From DATKDF01 sp035512795 (GTDB taxonomy: Bacteria > Acidobacteriota > Vicinamibacteria > Vicinamibacterales > SCN-69-37): a stretch of DNA of 14,569 nt. The position numbers and the translations under genes were made by a program. Positions 8,689-14,569 of the stretch are shown here, in pieces; positions within the stretch are counted from its first letter, which is position 1; every line of letters starts with the position of its first letter. The notes under the pieces are model-generated. The model saw only the letters and a program-made list of their open reading frames with translations, did no database searches and was not told the origin of the DNA. Location of the stretch: contig DATKDF010000100.1 of assembly GCA_035512795.1 (NCBI GenBank), positions 1 to 14,569 of the forward strand, in the 5' to 3' direction.

Positions 8689-9578
8689 TTCGATCGATGA
8701 CCGGATTTGCCGCCGTCACCCACGAAAGCCCCGACGCGCGGGCGCACGTGACCGTCAAGTCGGTCAACCACCGGTTTCTCGACGTCGCCATCAAGGCGCC
8801 GGCTGCGCTCTCCGCGCTCGACTCGCGCGTCAAGGCGCTCGTCCAGCAGCGACTCGCACGGGGACGGGTCGAAATCGGGATCACGCTCGAGTACACCGCC
8901 ACGCCGGCGCGTGAGGTACGGCTCGACGAGGCGCTGCTCGCACAGGTGGCCGGCGCGCTGGACGGCGCGCGTGAAAAGGGCCTCGTCGCCGGCGCCCTCA
9001 CGCCCGCCGACGTGTTCCGGATTCCACAGATCCTCGAGATCCGGGCCGTGGCCGCCGATCCGTCCGGCACCGTGCCGGATGGGCTGGCCGCACTGGTCGA
9101 CGAGGCGCTGGCCGCAGCGGTCGATGCCCTGGTCGTGATGCGGGCGACCGAGGGCCGGTTTCTCGCGGCGGATCTCGACGGGCGCCTGGTCACGCTCACC
9201 GGCCAGGTGGACACCCTGACGCGTCTGGCCCGGGAAGGACAGGCCGCGCTCGAGGCCCGGCTGCGGGACCGCATCGACGGCCTTCCGGCGGATCTGCGTT
9301 CCGATCCGGCGGCCCTTGCGCAGGAGGTCGTCCGGTTCGTGGCGCGCTCAGACGTGGACGAGGAGGTGACGCGCCTGCGGGGCCATCTCGAGCACTGGCG
9401 CGGCCTGGCCGACGCCGACGAACCGTGCGGCCGCAAGCTCGACTTCCTCGTCCAGGAGATGAACCGCGAGATCAATACGATCGGATCGAAGGCCGAGGGC
9501 GCCGGCACGGCCGAGACGGTCATCGCCGCCAAGGCCGAACTCGAGCGCATCCGCGAGCAGGTCCAGAATGTCGAGTGA
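8685..9578 (+). CDS. yicC: YicC-family endoribonuclease
   Basis: A 297-residue YicC/YloC-family protein, close to the 287 residues of E. coli YicC. Family members have been reported as endoribonucleases that act on RNA and affect small-RNA turnover. Conserved blocks are the invariant start MIRSMTGFA, VKSVNHRFLD at 24-33, RGRVEI at 59-64, DEEVTRLRGHL at 225-235 and GRKLDFLVQEMNREIN at 249-264; the C-terminus ends in REQVQNVE as is usual. The start is GTG at 8685, with a perfect AGGAGG at 8673-8678 six bases upstream, and it overlaps the msbA stop as GTGA. Linkage with gmk just downstream is widespread in bacteria and supports the call. It marks the switch from envelope genes to housekeeping genes. 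Confidence 0.95.
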   Translation: MIRSMTGFAAVTHESPDARAHVTVKSVNHRFLDVAIKAPAALSALDSRVKALVQQRLARGRVEIGITLEYTATPAREVRLDEALLAQVAGALDGAREKGLVAGALTPADVFRIPQILEIRAVAADPSGTVPDGLAALVDEALAAAVDALVVMRATEGRFLAADLDGRLVTLTGQVDTLTRLAREGQAALEARLRDRIDGLPADLRSDPAALAQEVVRFVARSDVDEEVTRLRGHLEHWRGLADADEPCGRKLDFLVQEMNREINTIGSKAEGAGTAETVIAAKAELERIREQVQNVE

Positions 9579-10206
9579 ACGGGCCAGCGGGCCCGGCATG
9601 CTCATCGTGGTGTCGGCCCCGTCGGGCACGGGGAAGACGACCCTCGTCGATGAACTGGTGCGGCGGTTGCCCGGTGTGGAGCAGTCGCGGTCCTACACGT
9701 CGCGGCCGGCCCGGGCGGGGGAGCGGGATGGGGTCGACTATACTTTTGTGAGCCGGGACACGTTCGACGCGATGGTCGAGCGCGACGAATTCCTGGAGTG
9801 GGCCGACCTGTTCGGCCACCGCTACGGCACCGGGCGGGCCGATATCGCCCGCGTGCTCGAACGGGGCGTTGACGTGGTGCTGGTCATCGACGTCCAGGGG
9901 GCGCGTCAGATTCGGGGGCGGGCCGAGGCCGTCACGGTGTTCGTCCTGCCGCCGTCGTTTGCCGCGCTCGAGGTCCGGTTGCGCAGTCGCTCGCAGGATG
10001 CCGAGGACGCCATTCGGCGACGCCTGGCGACGGCGCGCCACGAGATTGGCGCCGTCGAGGATTACGAATACGTGGTCGTCAACGACGACCTCGACAGGTG
10101 CGTCGCCGAGGTGATGGCCATCGTGCAGGCCGAGCGCGCGCGGCGCCGGCGGCGCGGGGCCATCATCGACGCCGTGCGCCGGACGTTTGGAGAGGGAGCC
10201 TCATGA
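9568..10206 (+). CDS. gmk: Guanylate kinase
   Basis: Phosphorylates GMP to GDP with ATP, an essential step of purine nucleotide recycling in the cytosol. It has 212 residues. The P-loop APSGTGKTT lies at 17-25. GMP contacts expected from the family are present: S42, R46 and R49 in SRSYTSRPARAGE, Y58, E77 and Y86, plus D108 in IDVQGA. The usual YGT(S/P) reads YGTG at 86-89, a mild departure. ILPP-like FVLPPS and EYVVVNDD complete the fold. The ATG at 9568 gives a ten-residue tail before the domain and an 11-bp overlap with yicC; the ATG at 9598 (M11) is an alternative with a start closer to the domain. Neither has a strong Shine-Dalgarno site. Confidence 0.96.
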   Translation: MSSERASGPGMLIVVSAPSGTGKTTLVDELVRRLPGVEQSRSYTSRPARAGERDGVDYTFVSRDTFDAMVERDEFLEWADLFGHRYGTGRADIARVLERGVDVVLVIDVQGARQIRGRAEAVTVFVLPPSFAALEVRLRSRSQDAEDAIRRRLATARHEIGAVEDYEYVVVNDDLDRCVAEVMAIVQAERARRRRRGAIIDAVRRTFGEGAS

Positions 10207-10394
10207 CCGAGACACCACGGCCCGCGTCGCGGCCGGTTCGTTCGTTCGAGTTCGTCACGCTGGCATCGGCACGCGCGCGTCAACTGCTCGAGGGCTGCAC
10301 GCCGCGCGTCGACGGGTCGCCCAAACTGGCGCGGCGGGCCGTGCAGGAAGTGGCAGCCGGCGCGGTCGATCGCGTGGAGCCGGCCGCCGGGTAG
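10203..10394 (+). CDS. rpoZ: DNA-directed RNA polymerase omega subunit
   Basis: The 63-residue product matches the omega core: FEFVTLASARARQLLEGCTPRV corresponds to the conserved helix that clamps the beta-prime C-terminus, and KLARRAVQEVAAGAV to the second conserved helix. Omega promotes beta-prime folding and RNA polymerase assembly, and in some bacteria helps form a ppGpp site. It is short beside the 91-residue E. coli protein, lacking the acidic C-terminal tail. The frame is open upstream into gmk, but the ATG at 10203 overlaps the gmk stop (ATGA) and has GGAGAGGGAG just before it. The gmk-rpoZ pairing is conserved widely, which makes this small gene secure. Confidence 0.93.
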   Translation: MTETPRPASRPVRSFEFVTLASARARQLLEGCTPRVDGSPKLARRAVQEVAAGAVDRVEPAAG

Positions 10395-10399
10395 CCGGC
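10379..10399 (+). other. GC-rich hairpin across the rpoZ stop, before coaBC
   Basis: GCCGGC at 10379-10384 and GCCGGC at 10394-10399 can pair around a 9-nt loop. The loop and right arm cover the rpoZ TAG (10392-10394), and the stem ends one base before the coaBC ATG. No Shine-Dalgarno site is present there, so ribosomes finishing rpoZ would melt the hairpin and may re-initiate. In GC-rich DNA a 6-bp self-complementary word is not rare, so function is uncertain. Confidence 0.3.
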
Positions 10400-10400
10400 C

Positions 10401-11618
10401 ATGGGCCTCGTCGGACTGGGAGTCACCGGCGGCATCGGCGCCTACAAGGCGGTGGAAGTCGCGCGCCTGCTCGACACGCGCGGCCATCGCGTGCGCGCCG
10501 TCATGACGCGTGCGGCCACACGATTTGTCGGGCCGCTCACCTTCGAGGCCATCACACGCGCGCCGGTCATCACCAGTCAGTTCGCTCCCGGCCGGAACGC
10601 CGGGATCGAGCACATTGCACTCGCGTCGGAGATGGACCTGCTGCTCGTGGTGCCGGCCACGGCCAACACGCTGGGCAAGTTCGCCAACGGCATCGCCGAT
10701 GACTTCCTGTCGGCGCTGTATCTGGCCACGCGGGCACCGGTGCTCGTCGCGCCCGCCATGAACACGAACATGTGGGCCCACCCGGCCGTGCGCGACAACC
10801 TCGCGCGGCTCGCGGCCCGGGGGGTCGGCATCATCGATCCGGGGGACGGCTACCTCGCCTGCGGCTGGGTCGGCAAGGGCCGCCTGGCTGAACCCGAGGC
10901 GATCGCCGATGCCGCCGAGCAGTTGTTGCGCCCGCGCCAGACGCTCTCGGGACGCCGCGTGCTCGTCAGCGCCGGAGCGACGTTCGAGGACCTGGACCCG
11001 GTGCGGTTCATCGGCAACCGGTCGAGCGGCCGGATGGGGTTTGCGCTGGCGACCGAGGCCGCGCGGCGCGGCGCGGCGGTGGTGCTCGTGGCCGGCCCGA
11101 CGACGGTGGAGCCACCGGCCGTCGGTGAGCTCGTGCGCGTGCGGAGCGCGCGCCAGATGCACGACGCCATCGTCGGCCGTGCCGACGCGATGGACGTCAT
11201 CGTGATGGCGGCAGCGGTGGCCGACTACGCGCCCGCCGATGGCGCCGTGGATCGGAAGATCGAGAAGGGCGGCGCCCTGCATCTGACGCTCGAGCCGACG
11301 CCGGACATCCTGTCGGAACTCGGCCGGACGCGGGCCGGTGCGGCACGTCCGGTGCTCGTGGGGTTTGCGGCGCAGACCGGCGACCCGGTCGCGGCGGCGC
11401 GGCGGAAGCTCGCCGACAAGCGCGTCGACCTGATCGTCGCCAACGACGTGTCCCTGCCCGGCGCCGGGTTCGACGTCGAGACCAACCAGGTCACGCTCGT
11501 CGGTGCCGACGGGGAGCACGCGCTGCCGCTCCTCACGAAGGCCGAGGTGGCCGCGGCCGTGCTCGATCGGGTCGAAAGCCTTCTCGAACAGGTGCCGGCA
11601 CGCGCGGCAACGACATGA
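10401..11618 (+). CDS. coaBC: Bifunctional phosphopantothenoylcysteine decarboxylase / phosphopantothenate-cysteine ligase
   Basis: Carries out two consecutive steps of coenzyme A synthesis: CTP-dependent joining of cysteine to 4'-phosphopantothenate (CoaB), then FMN-dependent decarboxylation (CoaC). It has 405 residues, the family length. The CoaC half shows GVTGGIGAYK near the N-terminus, catalytic H71, PAMNTNMW at 118-125 with N121, and the flap cysteine C154 in ACGWVGKGR. The CoaB half begins near 182, with VLVSAGATFEDLDPVRFIGN, SSGRMG, the dimer-region KIEK containing K289, VGFAAQTGD, and VANDV. The ATG at 10401 is the first possible start, because an in-frame TAG ends at 10394. It lies six bases after rpoZ with no visible Shine-Dalgarno site, and it overlaps the glycosylase gene by 4 bp. 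Confidence 0.96.
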   Translation: MGLVGLGVTGGIGAYKAVEVARLLDTRGHRVRAVMTRAATRFVGPLTFEAITRAPVITSQFAPGRNAGIEHIALASEMDLLLVVPATANTLGKFANGIADDFLSALYLATRAPVLVAPAMNTNMWAHPAVRDNLARLAARGVGIIDPGDGYLACGWVGKGRLAEPEAIADAAEQLLRPRQTLSGRRVLVSAGATFEDLDPVRFIGNRSSGRMGFALATEAARRGAAVVLVAGPTTVEPPAVGELVRVRSARQMHDAIVGRADAMDVIVMAAAVADYAPADGAVDRKIEKGGALHLTLEPTPDILSELGRTRAGAARPVLVGFAAQTGDPVAAARRKLADKRVDLIVANDVSLPGAGFDVETNQVTLVGADGEHALPLLTKAEVAAAVLDRVESLLEQVPARAATT

Positions 11619-12292
11619 CCGATCGGCAGGCGCTCACCGATCACCTGCGCTACTACGGGTCGCTCGGCGTCACCGGCGTCTCGAAGGATGCCGCCTGGCG
11701 CGCGCGCGCAGGGGGGAAAGCGCCGGCAGGAGCGGCGCTCTCCCGCCTTCGGAATCACATCGGCGTCTGCACCCGGTGCAAGCTTCACAGCCTGGGCCGC
11801 TCGCAGGTCGTCTTCGGCGTCGGCAACCCCAATGCGGCCCTGATGTTCGTCGGCGAGGCGCCCGGCGCCGACGAGGATCGGCTTGGCGAGCCGTTTGTCG
11901 GCCGCGCGGGGCAGTTGCTCACGAAGATCATCGAGGCGATCGACCTGCGCCGCGAGGACGTGTACATCGCCAACGTCATCAAGTGCCGGCCGCCGGGCAA
12001 CCGCAACCCGGAGCCCGACGAGGTGGCGACCTGCGAGCCGTTCCTCGACGAGCAGATCGACCTGGTGCGGCCGCGCGTGATCGTGGCCCTCGGGACGTTC
12101 GCCGCGCACACGCTGCTCAAGACCGACGCGCCGATCTCCCGGCTGCGCGGCCGGGTGCACGACTTCCGCGGGGGCTCGAAGCTCGTGCCCACGTTTCACC
12201 CGGCGTTCCTGCTTCGGAGCCCGGACCGCAAGCGCGACGTCTGGGACGACATGAAGACGGTCCGCGCCCTGCTCGCCGACGCGAGCGAATGA
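11615..12292 (+). CDS. Type 4 uracil-DNA glycosylase, iron-sulfur type
   Basis: Removes uracil from DNA, starting base-excision repair of deaminated cytosine or misincorporated dUMP. The 225-residue protein carries four cysteines placed to bind a 4Fe-4S cluster: C52 and C55 in VCTRCKL, C124 in IKCRPPGNRNP, and C140. Motif 1 is GEAPGADEDRLGEPFVG (80-96), and motif 3 is TFHPAFLL (193-200) with H196... in the TFHP turn. This is the family 4 pattern first known from thermophiles and now seen broadly. About 50 residues precede the first cysteine, including a YYGSLGVTGV segment of unknown role. It overlaps coaBC at its start and priA at its end by 4 bp each, so it is wedged between CoA synthesis and replication-restart genes. 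No clear Shine-Dalgarno site is seen. Confidence 0.94.
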   Translation: MTDRQALTDHLRYYGSLGVTGVSKDAAWRARAGGKAPAGAALSRLRNHIGVCTRCKLHSLGRSQVVFGVGNPNAALMFVGEAPGADEDRLGEPFVGRAGQLLTKIIEAIDLRREDVYIANVIKCRPPGNRNPEPDEVATCEPFLDEQIDLVRPRVIVALGTFAAHTLLKTDAPISRLRGRVHDFRGGSKLVPTFHPAFLLRSPDRKRDVWDDMKTVRALLADASE

Positions 12293-14514
12293 CCCAGCGG
12301 CTCGTTTCCGTCGCCGTGCCCGTGCCCGGGCTGGGGGTGCTGACCTATCAGGTGCCCGACGAGGTGCCCGTGCCGCCGAAGGGGGCGCGGGTCGTCGTGC
12401 CACTGGGCGCTCGGACGGTGACCGGCTGCGTGGTCGATACCGGCGGTGAGGCACCCGCAGGAGCCACGCTCCGGGATCTCATCGAGGTCCTCGACATCGA
12501 GCCGTTCCTGCCAGCCGATGTCATCGACCTGGCCTTGTGGGTCGGCGAGTACTATCTGGCGGGCGCCGGCGCGGCACTCGCCGTCGCGATGCCGCCGTCG
12601 GCCAGGCGCGGTCGGGCGTCGGCGTTCCGGACCGAGCGCGTGGCGGTCCTCGTCGGCGGCGCGACGCCGGCACCGGTTCCGCGTGGCGTGCGCCAGCAGG
12701 CGGCGCTGGCCCGGTTGTCGGCGCGAGCCGGCCCGGTCGCGATCCGCGAGCTGGCCGAGGCGGGTGTGAGCAGTGCCACGGTCGCGTCGCTCGAGCGGCT
12801 CGGCCTCGTCGCCGTGCGCACCGAGGTTCGCGAGCGCGACCCCTTCGTGGTCGAGGGCGGTCGGGAGGCGGCCTGGAGTCTGTCGCGCGATGCGGAGCGC
12901 GGTCGCGCCCTCACGAGCGAGCAGGAGACCGTCCTGGCCGCGCTCGACGACGCCGCCCACGAGGGCACGTACGGCACCGTGCTGCTGCACGGGGTCACCG
13001 GCTCGGGCAAGACCGAGCTGTACCTCCGGCTGGCCGAGCGGATCATGCAGGCCGGGCGGCGCGTGCTGATGCTCGTCCCTGAGATTGCGCTCACGCCGGC
13101 CGTGGCCGGCCTGCTCTACGCGTGGTTCGGCCGGCGTGTGGCGATTCAGCACAGCGGCCTGTCGGCCGGCGAGCGGCACGACCAGTGGCACCGGATTCGG
13201 CGCGGCGAGGTGGACTTCGTCATCGGGACCCGGTCGGCGGTGTTCGCGCCCCTGGCGGCGCTCGGGCTCATCATTGTCGACGAGGAGCACGAGTCGTCGT
13301 ACAAGCAGGACGAGACGCCGCGCTATCACGGCCGCGACGTGGCGGTGATGCGCGGCCGGATGGCGGGCGCCCTTGTCGTGCTGGGGTCGGCGACGCCCTC
13401 GATGGAATCGGCGGCCAACGCCCGCGACGGGCGCTATCGGATGGCGCGCCTCACGCGCCGCGTCCTGGACCGGCCGCTGGCCACGACACGGATCGTGGAC
13501 ATGCGGCGCGAGTACGCCGCGCGTGGTCCCGACGTGACGCTCAGTACGACGCTCGTCGAGGCGATCCAGGCGCGGCTCGAGCGTGGCGAGCAGAGCCTGG
13601 TGCTTCTCAATCGCCGCGGCTTCGCGACGGTCATCTTCTGCCGGGAATGCGCCGCGTCGCTCGAGTGTCCGCACTGCAGCGTGACGCTCACCTATCACCG
13701 CACCGCGCGCCGCGTGCGGTGCCACTACTGCAACTACGCGGCGGCGGTGCCGGGCCGTTGCGGTGTGTGCCGGGGCGAGTATCTGGAGCAGTCCGGGTTC
13801 GGCACCGAGCGCCTCGAGGCTGACGTCCGGGCGGTGTTTCCCACCGCGCGTGTGGCGCGGGTGGATCGCGACACGGTGCGCCGGCGCGGCGCGATCGCGC
13901 GCGTCCTGCGCGCGGTGGCCGCCGGCCAGCTCGACATCGTCGTCGGCACGCAGATGATTGCCAAGGGCCACGACTTTCCGGCGGTGACGCTCGTGGGCGT
14001 CGTGCTGGCCGACGTGGGGCTCGGCCTGGCCGACTTTCGCGCGTCGGAGCGCACGTTCCAGCTGCTCACACAGGTCGTGGGCCGCGCCGGACGGGGTGAG
14101 ACGCCGGGTGAGGCCGTCATTCAGACGCTGTATCCGGACCACTACAGCATCCGCGCGGCGGCTGCGCAGGACTACGCGTCGTTCTTCGATCGAGAGATGG
14201 CGTTTCGCACCGGCCTCGAGTACCCGCCGGCCATGGCGCTCATCAACATCGTCGTGACCGGCCGGTCGGCCGACGCGGCCCTGGGCGATGCCGGCGACCT
14301 GGTGCGGCGGGTGCGGCGCGCCGGCCTGCCCGGCCGCGTGATTGGCCCGGCGCCGGCGCCGCTGGCGAAGATCAAGGACGCCCACCGCGCCCAGTTCTTC
14401 GTCAAGGGCCGCGACCGCCGCCGCATGCGCGAGGCCGTCACGCGCGCGCTCGCCGAGCGCGTGGACCTCAGACGCCGGGTGACGGTGGATGTGGATCCGA
14501 TGAGCGTGCTGTAG
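12289..14514 (+). CDS. priA: Primosomal replication-restart helicase PriA
   Basis: PriA recognises stalled or collapsed forks and reloads the replicative helicase. The 741-residue length is typical. The N-terminal DNA-binding domain (about 1-105) starts VSVAVPVPGLGVLTYQVPD. Helicase motifs are Walker A GVTGSGKTE (235-243), MLVPEIALTP (261-270), DEEH (331-334) and GSATPSMES (366-374). Eight zinc-binding cysteines lie at 451, 454, 460, 463, 478, 481, 491 and 494. GTQMIAKGHDFP (553-564) and QVVGRAGRG (595-603) are motifs V and VI. The frame is open upstream to 11503 only by chance; the ATG at 12289 overlaps the glycosylase stop (ATGA) and gives the correct N-terminus. All catalytic and zinc residues are intact. 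It is the last gene of the rightward unit in view. Confidence 0.97.
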   Translation: MTQRLVSVAVPVPGLGVLTYQVPDEVPVPPKGARVVVPLGARTVTGCVVDTGGEAPAGATLRDLIEVLDIEPFLPADVIDLALWVGEYYLAGAGAALAVAMPPSARRGRASAFRTERVAVLVGGATPAPVPRGVRQQAALARLSARAGPVAIRELAEAGVSSATVASLERLGLVAVRTEVRERDPFVVEGGREAAWSLSRDAERGRALTSEQETVLAALDDAAHEGTYGTVLLHGVTGSGKTELYLRLAERIMQAGRRVLMLVPEIALTPAVAGLLYAWFGRRVAIQHSGLSAGERHDQWHRIRRGEVDFVIGTRSAVFAPLAALGLIIVDEEHESSYKQDETPRYHGRDVAVMRGRMAGALVVLGSATPSMESAANARDGRYRMARLTRRVLDRPLATTRIVDMRREYAARGPDVTLSTTLVEAIQARLERGEQSLVLLNRRGFATVIFCRECAASLECPHCSVTLTYHRTARRVRCHYCNYAAAVPGRCGVCRGEYLEQSGFGTERLEADVRAVFPTARVARVDRDTVRRRGAIARVLRAVAAGQLDIVVGTQMIAKGHDFPAVTLVGVVLADVGLGLADFRASERTFQLLTQVVGRAGRGETPGEAVIQTLYPDHYSIRAAAAQDYASFFDREMAFRTGLEYPPAMALINIVVTGRSADAALGDAGDLVRRVRRAGLPGRVIGPAPAPLAKIKDAHRAQFFVKGRDRRRMREAVTRALAERVDLRRRVTVDVDPMSVL

Positions 14515-14520
14515 CGGGCA

Positions 14521-14538
14521 GGAACGGGGAATCGTTCC
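14521..14538 (+). terminator. Hairpin after priA, possible transcript end
   Basis: GGAACGG (14521-14527) pairs with TCGTTCC (14532-14538), using one G-U pair next to a GGAA loop, which is of the stable GNRA class. It starts six bases after the priA stop. There is no run of T after the stem, so it is not a standard intrinsic terminator. It may mark or protect the 3' end. Confidence 0.35.
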
Positions 14539-14569
14539 ATTGAAGATTGTGGGATCTGTGATTGAAGAT
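14539..14569 (+). repeat. Direct repeat with 22-bp period, cut by window edge
   Basis: ATTGAAGAT occurs at 14539-14547 and again at 14561-14569, 22 bp apart, in AT-richer sequence unlike the neighbouring coding DNA. The second copy ends exactly at the window edge, so whether this continues as a longer tandem array cannot be seen. Confidence 0.4.

Noticed and set aside
10062..11519. 485-codon open frame antisense to rpoZ and coaBC
   Set aside because: It spans several intact overlapping sense genes and shows no recognisable domain; a shadow of codon bias.
11503..12288. Upstream extension of the priA frame making a 1003-residue protein
   Set aside because: It overlaps the complete uracil-DNA glycosylase gene in another frame and has no recognisable domain.
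11225..12454. 409-codon open frame antisense to coaBC, the glycosylase and priA
   Set aside because: Arg- and Ala-rich with no motif, and opposite three well-supported genes.
12196..14385. 729-codon open frame antisense to priA
   Set aside because: GC-rich codon bias keeps the opposite strand free of stops. Its translation is low-complexity, rich in Arg, His and Gly, with no motif, while priA in the sense strand has every family motif.

Overview
This is a GC-rich bacterial chromosome segment in which almost every base is coding. Codon positions are strongly GC-biased, GTG starts are common (five of the fourteen genes), and consecutive genes mostly overlap by 4 bp. An MsbA-type exporter beside sugar-nucleotide and glycosyltransferase genes suggests a diderm. 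The order yicC-gmk-rpoZ-coaBC-type 4 uracil-DNA glycosylase-priA, together with GC content and protein flavour, best suggests Acidobacteriota, perhaps Vicinamibacteria. That assignment is inference from gene order and general resemblance, not from a marker gene.

Left part (1-3710, minus strand): a run of four glycosyltransferase genes reading leftward out of the window: GT4 (3710-2592), GT4 (2599-1505), GT2 (1508-690) and a GT4 cut by the left edge (624-1). The first three overlap each other. The fourth is separated by a 65-bp gap holding a perfect 9-bp inverted repeat just before its start codon. This looks like one end of a cell-surface polysaccharide cluster.

Centre (3711-3884): a 174-bp divergent intergenic region. 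It holds a 7-bp tandem repeat, a 9-bp inverted repeat spanning 84 bp, and a good sigma70-type promoter with an extended -10 reading right into ugd.

Right part (3885-14514, plus strand): ten genes in one direction with no gap above 9 bp. They are ugd (UDP-glucose to UDP-glucuronate), galE (UDP-glucose/UDP-galactose), a DPM1-like GT2, an msbA-type ABC exporter, yicC, gmk, rpoZ, coaBC, a type 4 uracil-DNA glycosylase and priA. The first four make and move envelope saccharide or lipid precursors. The last six are core housekeeping: RNA turnover, GMP kinase, RNA polymerase omega, CoA synthesis, base-excision repair and replication restart. Overlapping ATGA/GTGA junctions imply translational coupling across the two functional blocks.

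Right edge (14515-14569): a short hairpin without a U-tract, then the start of what may be a 22-bp-period repeat.

All protein-coding genes belong to recognised families, and I see no undescribed multi-gene system here. The points most worth a second look are small noncoding structures and the promoter architecture that ties housekeeping genes to ugd. No rRNA, tRNA, CRISPR array, insertion sequence or phage gene was seen.
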